Shown here: positions 37,093 to 44,242 of the stretch, piece after piece
Layout: every line of letters starts with the position of its first letter
How positions within the stretch are numbered: the stretch's first letter is position 1
DNA from: JANYIP01 sp031394045
GTDB lineage: Bacteria > Actinomycetota > Actinomycetes > Prado026
NCBI GenBank assembly: GCA_031394045.1
Contig: JANMWN010000036.1
Span: forward strand, 1-44,242
DNA: 44,242 bases
Direction: 5' to 3'
Program-made: the position numbers and the translations under genes
Notes under the pieces: model-generated
The model's input: the letters and a program-made list of their open reading frames with translations, nothing else
Databases searched by the model: none
Told to the model about the DNA's origin: nothing

Positions 37093-38262
37093 GTGCCGAC
37101 GACGCCGTACGACCTCGACCCAGCCTTCCCCCTGCACAGGGGGGGCAAGATCGAGATCCGGCCGACCGTACGAGTCCGGGACGACGAGGGCCTCGCGCTG
37201 GCGTACACCCCCGGTGTGGGGCGGGTCAGCTCAGCGATCGCGGTCGACGAGTCGCTGGCCGACGACTACACCTGGCGCTCCAACCTCGTCGCGGTCGTCA
37301 CGGACGGCACGGCGGTCCTCGGGCTGGGTGACCTCGGCCCCGCTGCGGCCCTGCCTGTGATGGAGGGCAAGGCGTTGCTGTTCAAGGAGTTCGGAGGCGT
37401 CGACGCCGTACCCATCTGCCTGTCGACCCGCGACCCCGACGAGATCATCGAGACCGTCCAGCGCATCGCGCCGTCGTTCGGCGGCATCAACCTCGAGGAC
37501 ATCAGCGCACCGCGGTGCTTCGAGATCGAGCGCCGGCTGCAGGATCTCCTCGACATCCCGGTCTTCCACGACGACCAGCACGGCACCGCTATCGTCGTGC
37601 TCGCGGCGCTGCGCAACGCGGCCCGGGTCATCGGCCGTGACCTCGCAGACCTTCGGGTCGTCGTCTCCGGCGCGGGCGCTGCGGGTGTCGCGGTGAGCCG
37701 CATCATCCTCGAGGCGGGCATCGGTGACATCGCGGTGGGCGACAGCAAGGGCATCATCCACGCGGGTCGCGGGGACCTGACCGGCACGAAGCTCGAGCTA
37801 GTCGGGAGCACCAACCGCACCGGCCTGACCGGCAGCATCGAGGAGGCGCTCGCCGGGGCCGACGTGTTCGTCGGGGTGTCGGCTGGCACCGTCTCCGAGG
37901 AGGCGGTGGCGTCGATGGCTCCCGGCGGGATCGTCTTCGCCCTGGCCAACCCCGAGCCCGAGGTCCACCCGGTCGTCGCCCGGCGCTACGCCCGGGTCGT
38001 GGCCACCGGTCGCAGCGACTTCCCGAACCAGATCAACAACGTGCTGGCCTTCCCCGGGGTGTTCAAGGGTGCCCTGTCGGTACGCGCCACCCGGATCACC
38101 GAGGGGATGAAGGTCGCGGCCGCCAAGGCGCTGGCCGACGTCGTCGGTGACTCGCTGTCCGCGGACCACGTGATCCCGAGCGTCTTCGACCCGATGGTGG
38201 CGCCGTCGGTGGCGGCCGCCGTCGCTGCCGCCGCTCGCGCCGAAGGCGTCGCGCGCCGCTGA
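37093..38262 (+). CDS. NAD(P)-dependent malic enzyme (decarboxylating)
   Basis: A 389-residue enzyme converting malate to pyruvate. Motifs: LALAYTPGVGRVSSAI, VLGLGDLGPAAALPVMEGK (substrate Lys), NLEDISAPRCFEIE (metal site), FHDDQHGTAIVVLAAL and the nucleotide fold VVVSGAGAAGVAVSRIIL. Its length matches the short bacterial form without a phosphotransacetylase domain. It links glycolysis to the tricarboxylic acid cycle. The GTG start follows the CAGACT box. A hairpin (38273-38330) follows its stop. Confidence 0.93.
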   Translation: MPTTPYDLDPAFPLHRGGKIEIRPTVRVRDDEGLALAYTPGVGRVSSAIAVDESLADDYTWRSNLVAVVTDGTAVLGLGDLGPAAALPVMEGKALLFKEFGGVDAVPICLSTRDPDEIIETVQRIAPSFGGINLEDISAPRCFEIERRLQDLLDIPVFHDDQHGTAIVVLAALRNAARVIGRDLADLRVVVSGAGAAGVAVSRIILEAGIGDIAVGDSKGIIHAGRGDLTGTKLELVGSTNRTGLTGSIEEALAGADVFVGVSAGTVSEEAVASMAPGGIVFALANPEPEVHPVVARRYARVVATGRSDFPNQINNVLAFPGVFKGALSVRATRITEGMKVAAAKALADVVGDSLSADHVIPSVFDPMVAPSVAAAVAAAARAEGVARR

Positions 38263-38272
38263 ACGGCGTCGC

Positions 38273-38330
38273 GCTCGGGTTCGTGTCAGACCCATCCGAG
38301 GCTGCAACCGGCCCTGAGTCTGACCCGAGC
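38273..38330. terminator. Bulged inverted repeat after malic enzyme
   Basis: The arm 38273-38291 (GCTCGGGT-TCGTG-TCAGAC) and the arm 38318-38330 (GTCTGACCCGAGC) pair with a 5-nt bulge in the left arm and a 26-nt loop. It lies between the malic enzyme stop and the next gene. A termination role is plausible. Confidence 0.45.
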
Positions 38331-38340
38331 AGCGTCCCGA

Positions 38341-38346
38341 TAGGTT
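38341..38346 (+). promoter_or_regulatory. -10 box (TAGGTT) for leaderless dehydrogenase
   Basis: TAGGTT ends 6 nt before the ATG at 38353, with the spacer GGCGCC. Confidence 0.6.
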
Positions 38347-38352
38347 GGCGCC

Positions 38353-39321
38353 ATGTTCGCCGTGACCGCTGACCGGATCGACAAGGACGACCCGCTCTCG
38401 GGTCTCGGGCTCGGGGAGCGACCCGACCCGACACCACCCGAGGGCTGGGTGACCGTCGAGGTACGTGCGGCGGCGCTGAACCATCACGACCTGTGGACGC
38501 TCAAGGGCGTCGGCATCTCGCCGGACCGGCTGCCGATCATCCTTGGAGCCGACGCGGCCGGGATCGACGAGGACGGGCGCGAGGTGATCGTGCATGCGGT
38601 CATCGGCGACGCGCCTCCCGGTGGCGACGAGACGCTCGACCCGCGGCGATCGCTCCTGTCCGAGGTGTACGACGGCACCTTGGCCGAGCGGGTCGCCGTG
38701 CCGCGGCACAACCTCGTACCCAAGCCGGCCGGGCTCAGCTGGGCCGAGGCGGCCTGCCTGCCCACGGCCTGGCTGACCGCGTACCGCATGCTCTTCTCGC
38801 GCTCGGGCCTGCGCTCGGGGGACACCGTGCTGGTCCAGGGCGCCGGCGGCGGGGTCGCGACCGCCCTCATCGCGCTGGGCAAGGCCGGCGGGTTCCGGGT
38901 CTGGACCACCAGCCGCGACGAGGCCAAGCGCGAGCGGGCTCTCGACCTCGGAGCCGACGCCGCGTTCGAGCCGGGGACGCGGCTGCCCGAGCGGGTCGAC
39001 GCCGTGATGGAGACCGTGGGCGAGGCCACCTGGGACCACTCGCTCAAGTCGCTGAAGCCGGGCGGCCGGATCGTCATCTGCGGGGCCACCTCGGGGGCGA
39101 ACCCGCCGGCCGACCTGAACCGGGTCTTCTTCCTCCAGCTCTCCGTCATCGGGTCGACCATGGGATCGCGCGAGGAGCTGGTCGAGCTCGCGGACTTCTG
39201 CCTGCGTACCGGCGTGCGGCCGTTGATCGACTCGTCCTTCGCCCTACGGGATGCCCGCTCGGCGTTCGAGCGGCTGGCCTCCGGCGACGCGTTCGGCAAG
39301 ATCGTCCTCACCAACGGCTGA
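38353..39321 (+). CDS. MDR-family quinone oxidoreductase/zinc-type alcohol dehydrogenase
   Basis: A 322-residue medium-chain dehydrogenase. It has a catalytic-domain half with VEVRAAALNHHDLWTLKG and ILGADAAGIDEDGREV, a nucleotide-binding half with TVLVQGAGGGVATALIALGK (about 157-176), and the end LINGRTPVR-like FGKIVLTNG. The zinc-binding cysteines of classic alcohol dehydrogenases are absent, so it is of the zinc-free quinone oxidoreductase type. The substrate is unknown. Confidence 0.87.
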   Translation: MFAVTADRIDKDDPLSGLGLGERPDPTPPEGWVTVEVRAAALNHHDLWTLKGVGISPDRLPIILGADAAGIDEDGREVIVHAVIGDAPPGGDETLDPRRSLLSEVYDGTLAERVAVPRHNLVPKPAGLSWAEAACLPTAWLTAYRMLFSRSGLRSGDTVLVQGAGGGVATALIALGKAGGFRVWTTSRDEAKRERALDLGADAAFEPGTRLPERVDAVMETVGEATWDHSLKSLKPGGRIVICGATSGANPPADLNRVFFLQLSVIGSTMGSREELVELADFCLRTGVRPLIDSSFALRDARSAFERLASGDAFGKIVLTNG

Positions 39322-39344
39322 CGCGCCCTGCCTTCCTCTTGGCT

Positions 39345-39360
39345 TGGTACAGAAGTGGTA
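39345..39360. promoter_or_regulatory. Direct repeat TGGTA, 11-bp spacing, possible ribbon-helix-helix operator
   Basis: TGGTA at 39345-39349 and again at 39356-39360 lie one DNA turn apart, just upstream of the antitoxin remnant. Tandem half-sites of this kind are typical for RHH antitoxins that repress themselves. Confidence 0.45.
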
Positions 39361-39369
39361 TCAACAGTC

Positions 39370-39572
39370 ATGGACGTGATCTTGAGACTGACGACGGAAG
39401 AGACCGACGCGTTGAGGCGCCGAGCGGAGTTGGAGGGCAGGTCTGTCCAAGACGTCGCCCGACAAGCCATCCGCGAGTACGTCGATCGTTCAAGTCGGCG
39501 TGCCCTGTTAGCCAGGTCCTCGATGACCAGCTTCCGCAGTTCGAGCAGGCGGTGGAGCGGCTGGGGGAGTAA
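39370..39572 (+). pseudogene. Frameshifted ribbon-helix-helix (CopG-type) antitoxin remnant
   Basis: The first 47 codons from ATG 39370 (MDVILRLTTEETDALRRRAE, then EGRSVQDVARQAIREYVDR) read as a ribbon-helix-helix DNA-binding domain. After the codons for RALL near 39510 the frame turns into low-quality Ser/Arg sequence. The +1 frame there reads QVLDDQLPQFEQAVERLGE and stops at TAA (39570-39572), which is the expected family end. Restoring one base, an A between 39511 and 39512, would join both parts. No toxin gene follows. The next gene is a convergent transporter. Confidence 0.75.
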
Positions 39573-39597
39573 GCCTCCTTGAGCTGGGATGATCGGC

Positions 39598-41430
39598 TCA
39601 GACGAGGGAGGCGGCCCAGGCTGCGTGCAGGCCGCCGTAGCCACCGTCACCGCTGGCCAGCTGGGCGGGCGTGCCGTCCTCGACGATGCGGCCGGCGTCG
39701 AGGACGAGCACGCGGTCGGCGATCTCCACGGTCGACAGCCGGTGCGCGATGATCACCGCCGTACGGTCGGCCAGGATCGTACGCAGCCCGCGCTGCACGA
39801 GCCGCTCGCTGGGGATGTCCAGCGAGGACGTGGCCTCGTCGAGGATGAGGACGGCGGGGTGGGCCAGGAAGGCTCGCGCGAAAGCAACGAGCTGGCGCTG
39901 ACCCGCCGAGAGCCGCCCACCACGCTTGCCGACGTACGTGTCGTAGCCCTCGGGCAGGGCCTCGATGAACTCGTGCGCCCCGATCGCACGCGCGGCGTCC
40001 TCGACCTCACGGTCGGAGGCGCCGGGCCGGCCGAAGCGGATGTTGCCGGCGACCGAGTCGTCGAACAGGAAGTTCTCCTGGGTCACCATCACGACCGCGC
40101 GGCGCAGGTCGGCCTCGGTCAGCTCGGTCAGGTCGATCCCGTCGAGGCGTACGGAGCCGCTGACCGGGTCGTAGAAGCGGGCCACCAGCCGGGCGATCGT
40201 CGTCTTGCCGGCACCGGTGGCCCCGACGAGCGCGACGGTCTGGCCAGCGGGGATGTGCAGGTCGAGGTCGGGCAGCACGACCGACTCGCGGTACGCGAAC
40301 CGCACCGCATCGAGGTCGAGGCGCCCGACCGCGCGCGGCAGGGCCACCGGGTGCTCGGGCTCGGCGACGGTGGGCGCTTCCTCGAGGACGCCGGACAGCT
40401 TCTCGAGCGCCGCGGTGGCGGACTGCAGCGAGTTGTAGAACATCGACAGCTCCTGCATCGGCTCGAAGAACCGGCGCAGGTACAGCAGGAACGCGGCCAG
40501 CACGCCGACCTGGGTTGAGCCACCCATCACCCGGTAGCCGCCGTACACCAGCACGACCGCGATGGTGACGTTGCCGATCAGCTTGATGCCGGGGGCAAAG
40601 ATCGCGACCAGCTTGAAGGCCCGCTCGTTGGCCAGCCGGTAGTCGCGGTCGAGCTCCTCGAAGATCTCCTGGTTGCGAGGCTCGCGGCGGAACGCCTGCA
40701 CGGCGCGGATGCCGCCGAGCGACTCGACGAAGTGCACGATCACCAGGGCGACCGTCTCGCGGGTACGCCGGTAGGCCACCGCCGAGCTGCGCCGGAACCA
40801 GCGCGAGATCCACAGCAGGAGCGGGAACGAGAGCAGCGTGACGGCGCCCATCGGCAGGTCGAGCAGCACCAGGATCACGCCGACGGAGACGACCGAGAGC
40901 CCGGCCAGGACCAGGTCGTCGAGGCCGCCGTCGAGCAGCTCGCCGATGGCGTCGACGTCGCTGGTCAGCCGCGAGATCACCCGACCGGAGGTGTACCGCT
41001 CGTGGAACGCGGGCGAGAGCCGCTGGAAGTGGTCGTAGACCCGGGTGCGCAGGTCGTAGAGCACCGCCTGGCCGATCTTGCCGCTCGCCACCAGGAAGGC
41101 CCGCTTGGAGACGTACTCGACGAAGGCCGCGGCGACGAAGGCGACGGTGACCACGGTGAGGACCCGGGTGCCCTCGCCGCGCTGCATCGGCGGGATGGCC
41201 TTGTCGATCCCGACCGCGACGAGGTACGGCCCGACCATAGACGCCGCGTTCTGGACGAGCAGCAGCACGATGGCCATCCAGACGGCGCGGCGGTGCGGCC
41301 TGAGGAGGCTGCGCAGAAGACGACGGCTTCGGTCACGCAGCCGGATCGTCACCTCGACGGACAGGTCGTCGTCGCCCTCGGCCGCCACCCCGCGCCAGGC
41401 GTTCACCACGTCGCTCACCTCGGCGCTCAC
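39598..41430 (-). CDS. ABC exporter half-transporter, canonical ATP site
   Basis: A 610-residue fusion of six membrane helices (about residues 45-330) and an ATPase domain. The ATPase has Walker A ALVGATGAGKTTIARL, the Q-loop VTQENFLFDDSVAGN, the signature LSAGQ, Walker B VLILDEATSSLD with the catalytic glutamate, and the H-loop IIAHRLSTVEIAD. It forms a heterodimer with the protein of the overlapping upstream gene (GTGA junction at 41427-41430). The substrate (drug, lipid or peptide) is unknown. Confidence 0.92.
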   Translation of the reverse strand: MSAEVSDVVNAWRGVAAEGDDDLSVEVTIRLRDRSRRLLRSLLRPHRRAVWMAIVLLLVQNAASMVGPYLVAVGIDKAIPPMQRGEGTRVLTVVTVAFVAAAFVEYVSKRAFLVASGKIGQAVLYDLRTRVYDHFQRLSPAFHERYTSGRVISRLTSDVDAIGELLDGGLDDLVLAGLSVVSVGVILVLLDLPMGAVTLLSFPLLLWISRWFRRSSAVAYRRTRETVALVIVHFVESLGGIRAVQAFRREPRNQEIFEELDRDYRLANERAFKLVAIFAPGIKLIGNVTIAVVLVYGGYRVMGGSTQVGVLAAFLLYLRRFFEPMQELSMFYNSLQSATAALEKLSGVLEEAPTVAEPEHPVALPRAVGRLDLDAVRFAYRESVVLPDLDLHIPAGQTVALVGATGAGKTTIARLVARFYDPVSGSVRLDGIDLTELTEADLRRAVVMVTQENFLFDDSVAGNIRFGRPGASDREVEDAARAIGAHEFIEALPEGYDTYVGKRGGRLSAGQRQLVAFARAFLAHPAVLILDEATSSLDIPSERLVQRGLRTILADRTAVIIAHRLSTVEIADRVLVLDAGRIVEDGTPAQLASGDGGYGGLHAAWAASLV

Positions 41431-43193
41431 GGCGTCGCCACCTCCTCGGCGTGCTGGGAGAGGACGGCGCGGTAGGACGGCTCGGAGGCCATCAGCTCGG
41501 AGTGCGTACCCACCGCGCGGATGGTGCCGTCCTGGAGCAGGGCGACCCGGTCGGCCAGCGCGATGGTCGAGGGTCGGTGGACGACGAGCAGCGCGGTGGT
41601 GCTGGCCAGGACGCGGCGCAACGCCTCTTCGACCAGGGCCTCGGTGTGGACGTCGAGGGCCGACAGCGGGTCGTCGAGCACGAGGACAGCGGGGCGGCCG
41701 ACGACCGCTCGCGCGAGGGCGAGCCGCTGTCGCTGGCCGCCGGACAGTGACATCCCCTGCTCGCCGATCCGGGTGTCGAGCCCCCAGGGCAGGTCGTGGA
41801 CGAAGGTCGCCTGCGCGATCTCGAGCGCCTGCTGCACCTCGGCGTCGGTGGCGTCGGGGTATCCGAGGGTGAGGTTCTCGCGGACGCTGGCCGAGAACAG
41901 CGTCGAGTCCTCGAACGCCGTGGAGACCAGCCGGCGCAGCGAGGGCAGCGTGAGGTCGCGTATGTCGTGGCCGTCGATCGTCACCCGGCCTGCGGTGACG
42001 TCGTACAGCCTCGGGACAAGGGCGGTGAGCGTGGTCTTGCCGCTGCCCGTGACGCCGACGACGGCCAGGGTCTCGCCGGGTGCGATCTCGAGGTCGATGT
42101 CGTGCAGGACGGGGGCGGCCGCCCCCGGGTAGCTGAACGAGACGCCCTCGAACCTCAACAGCCCACGCGCCTGCGTGAGGTCGGTGGCGCCGGCCCGGTC
42201 GACAATCGTGGGGACCGTGTCGAACACCTCGTAGATCCGGTCGGCCGCGGTCATGGCCTCCTGGGCGTTGGCCACGATCCAGCCGAGCGAGTCGACCGGC
42301 CAGACCAGCATGAGCATCAGCGACACGAAGGCGACGAGTGCGCCGAGCGTGATCGACCCATGCACGACCGCCTTCGCGCCGAAGAGCAGGACGACGCCGA
42401 GGGTCAGGCTGGGGATCAGGTCGAGCAGCGACCAGAAGCGGGCCACCAGGATGGCCTTGTCTACGGACGAGTCGTGCAGCGCACGGGCGGTACCCCGGAA
42501 CGTCTCGCCGACGTGTTCCCGTCGACCGAACGAGCGGATCATGCGTACGCCGACCGCGGACTCCTCGATGAAGGTGGCGAGGTCGCCCTGCTGGTCCTGA
42601 ACCAGGCGGGACTTGTCCAGGTAGGCCGAGGCCAGGCCGCGCGAGAGCAGGAACAGCGGGATGAACGAGACCGCCACGAGGATGCCGAGCGGTGCGTAGA
42701 GGTGGATGAGCAGCCCGACCACGATGAAGAACGTCGCGACGTTGATGATCAGGAACACCAGGCCGAACGAGAGGAACCGCCTGATCGTGCCGAGGTCGCT
42801 GGTCGCGCGCGAGAGCAGCTGCCCGGTCTGCCACTCGTCGTGGAACGCCACGGGGAGCCGCTGCAGGTGGCGGTAGAGGTCGTCGCGGGCCGCGGTCTCC
42901 ATGCCCAGGGCGGCGTACGACTGGACCCATCGGCGTACGAACATGAGCGCGGCCTCGAGCAGGCCGAGGGCCAGGGCGAGCAGGCCGAGCGGGAGCAGGC
43001 CGGCCCGGTCGCCCGCCGCGATGGGTCCGTCGATCACCCGCTGGGTCACCAGGGGGATCACGATGCTTGCGCCGACGGCCACGCCCGCGGCCACGAGCAT
43101 GAGGACCATCTGTCCCGCGTAGGGGCGCAGGTATGTGCGGATACGCCACAGCGAGGACATGCTGCTGCGGCGCTGCAGATGTTCGGCGGACAT
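41427..43193 (-). CDS. ABC exporter half-transporter, degenerate ATP site
   Basis: A 588-residue protein with six membrane helices (about 20-310) and an ATPase domain. Walker A is VVGVTGSGKTTLTAL, the signature LSGGQRQR is intact, and the H-loop is LVVHRPSTIAL. Walker B is VLVLDDPLSALD, with Asp in place of the catalytic Glu, and the Q-loop reads TAFEDSTLF, with no glutamine in place. Such a half usually pairs with a canonical half to leave one working site. The ATG at 43193 has a TACGGT box 7 nt upstream. An ATG at 43160 is an alternative. Confidence 0.92.
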   Translation of the reverse strand: MSAEHLQRRSSMSSLWRIRTYLRPYAGQMVLMLVAAGVAVGASIVIPLVTQRVIDGPIAAGDRAGLLPLGLLALALGLLEAALMFVRRWVQSYAALGMETAARDDLYRHLQRLPVAFHDEWQTGQLLSRATSDLGTIRRFLSFGLVFLIINVATFFIVVGLLIHLYAPLGILVAVSFIPLFLLSRGLASAYLDKSRLVQDQQGDLATFIEESAVGVRMIRSFGRREHVGETFRGTARALHDSSVDKAILVARFWSLLDLIPSLTLGVVLLFGAKAVVHGSITLGALVAFVSLMLMLVWPVDSLGWIVANAQEAMTAADRIYEVFDTVPTIVDRAGATDLTQARGLLRFEGVSFSYPGAAAPVLHDIDLEIAPGETLAVVGVTGSGKTTLTALVPRLYDVTAGRVTIDGHDIRDLTLPSLRRLVSTAFEDSTLFSASVRENLTLGYPDATDAEVQQALEIAQATFVHDLPWGLDTRIGEQGMSLSGGQRQRLALARAVVGRPAVLVLDDPLSALDVHTEALVEEALRRVLASTTALLVVHRPSTIALADRVALLQDGTIRAVGTHSELMASEPSYRAVLSQHAEEVATP

Positions 43194-43200
43194 TGCCTTC

Positions 43201-43206
43201 ACCGTA
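43201..43206 (-). promoter_or_regulatory. -10 box (TACGGT) for the ABC operon
   Basis: Minus-strand TACGGT ends 7 nt before the ATG at 43193, with spacer GAAGGCA that could also act as a weak ribosome site. Confidence 0.5.
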
Positions 43207-43234
43207 CGACACCTGGCCGACAGCCACACCCGGG

Positions 43235-44242
43235 TTATAGACCGGTGGCGAGGAACTCCTCGATGGGTACGCGGACCCGCTCGTAGACCTGATCGCGGCC
43301 GAAGACGGCGACCAGCCCGAGCCGGTCCAGCAGCGCATGCGTCTCGTCGTCGACGCCGGCCAGGATGAAGCGGATGCCCTGTGCGGTGATCTCGCGGTGC
43401 AGCTGGTGGAGCGCCTCGGCGGCGGTGTAGTCGATGTCGCCGACGGCGCGCAGGTCGAGGACCAGCCAGCGCAGGGGCGGCTCGGCGCCGGCGACCAGGC
43501 CTCGTACGGCCGCGTAGAACGGGTGGACGTTGGCGTAGAACAGCCGGGCCCCGAAGCGGAAGACCAGCAGCCCCGGCGCCGTCACGACCCCCGGCACCGC
43601 GGGGACCTCGAGCAGCCGGTCGTGCTCGCCGGGCACCAGCACCGCGGTGTACGGCCTGTAGACGCGTCCGATCAGGATGACCAGCGAGAGGACGACGGCC
43701 ACGCCCATGCCGGCTTCGACGCCGAACGCCACCACGGACAGTGCGGTGAGCACGGCGACGGTGAACTCGTCGTGGCGGACGAGAGCGACCTGGCGCAGCC
43801 GCTTGACGTCGACGAGGTCGACCCCGATCACGAAGACGATGGCTGCGAGCACGGGCTCGGGGAGCCGCGCGATCAGCCCGGTCGCGAGCAGCAGCACGAC
43901 CACGGTCGCCGCCGCGGAGACGAGCTGGGCGACCTGCGAGCGACTCTGCGCCTCGACGACGACGCGGGTCTTGGTCGGGCTGCCGGCGACCGGGAACGTG
44001 CCGCTGAGCCCGGCGGTGATGTTGGCCAGCCCGAGGCCGCGCAGGTCGGCGTTGTCGTCGACGTCCTCGCCGGCGACGGCTGCCTGGGTCCGCGATGTGG
44101 CCGCGCTCTGGGTGAGCGCGATGACGGCGATCGCGATGATGGGCACGCTGAGGTGGCCGATCACGGACCACGAGGGGTCCGGCAACCGGAGCGGCGGCAG
44201 GCCGCCGGTGAGCGTCCCTACCAGCGCCACCCCGTGCGCCGA
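43235..44242 (-). CDS. SulP-family anion permease with STAS domain (5' end beyond the window)
   Basis: This partial protein of at least 335 residues lacks its N-terminus because it runs off the right edge. What remains is the last helices of the SLC26/SulP core (IAIAVIALTQSAATSRTQA, FPVAGSPTKTRVVVEAQSRS, VLAAIVFVIGVDLVDVKRL) and a cytoplasmic STAS domain (about the last 110 residues; VLDLRAVGDIDYTAAEALHQ). Relatives carry sulfate, bicarbonate or other anions. The ion cannot be assigned. The real start and promoter are outside the window. Confidence 0.88.
   Translation of the reverse strand, partial: SAHGVALVGTLTGGLPPLRLPDPSWSVIGHLSVPIIAIAVIALTQSAATSRTQAAVAGEDVDDNADLRGLGLANITAGLSGTFPVAGSPTKTRVVVEAQSRSQVAQLVSAAATVVVLLLATGLIARLPEPVLAAIVFVIGVDLVDVKRLRQVALVRHDEFTVAVLTALSVVAFGVEAGMGVAVVLSLVILIGRVYRPYTAVLVPGEHDRLLEVPAVPGVVTAPGLLVFRFGARLFYANVHPFYAAVRGLVAGAEPPLRWLVLDLRAVGDIDYTAAEALHQLHREITAQGIRFILAGVDDETHALLDRLGLVAVFGRDQVYERVRVPIEEFLATGL

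Noticed and set aside
39598..43338. A 1246-codon minus-strand frame
   Set aside because: It joins the ABC half-transporter to a shadow of the upstream gene. The GTGA junction at 41427-41430 gives the real start.

Overview
The window is 44.2 kb of high-GC, gene-dense DNA from an actinobacterium. A member of the Nocardioidaceae or a related order is the best guess. The markers are a WhiB1-type protein, SigR with its zinc anti-sigma factor RsrA, a DasR-type GntR regulator, a nickel superoxide dismutase with its SodX protease, an actinobacterial biotin synthase with the BsaP accessory protein, and the tiny ribosomal protein bL37. GTG starts, 4-bp GTGA or ATGA overlaps, and -10 boxes placed 6-8 nt before the start codon (leaderless mRNAs) are very common. 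I see no tRNA, rRNA, CRISPR array, insertion sequence or prophage.

Layout. 85-956: two overlapping fluoride-channel genes (crcB pair). 1027-8558: small housekeeping and accessory genes, including a bifunctional siroheme synthase joined by a TAGTG junction to a cytochrome P450, an AI-2E-type permease, a CBS protein, histidinol phosphatase and a methyltransferase. 8560-13576: rsgA, aroA, an SRAP DNA-repair protein, a hydrolase, sigR-rsrA with a SigR-type promoter, and bL37. From memory, this block plus the biotinyl protein, pdtaS and whiB1 further on matches the sigH-whiB1 neighbourhood of Mycobacterium tuberculosis. In this genome about 6 kb has been inserted: two hypothetical genes, a long structured leader with a tiny ORF, and a tandem pair of membrane HD-GYP proteins, one canonical and one degenerate.

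18121-31698: a biotin theme runs through this part. It holds a biotin carboxylase, a 72-residue biotinyl carrier protein, an isolated pilT, bsaP, bioB, bioD and bioF. bioA is not in the window. bioD-bioB sit directly downstream of a DasR-like regulator whose operator (27453-27468) lies between it and a divergent aminosugar-phosphate isomerase gene. A DUF559-type nuclease-like gene is bracketed by a related repeat and ends inside a long hairpin.

31698-44242: pdtaS and whiB1 meet at a strong bidirectional terminator, and whiB1 has a near-consensus CRP box upstream. Then follow a lipid kinase, rsbW-sigF, an acetyltransferase, a histidine phosphatase whose start codon lies in the loop of a 14-bp inverted repeat, divergent sodN and sodX, malic enzyme, a zinc-type dehydrogenase, a frameshifted antitoxin remnant, a heterodimeric ABC exporter with one degenerate ATP site, and a SulP transporter cut by the window edge.

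Two window-wide patterns stand out. About twenty genes have a TAnnnT-like box 6-9 nt before their start codon. Seven short tandem repeats of 7-15 bp sit almost exclusively at gene ends or at domain edges.
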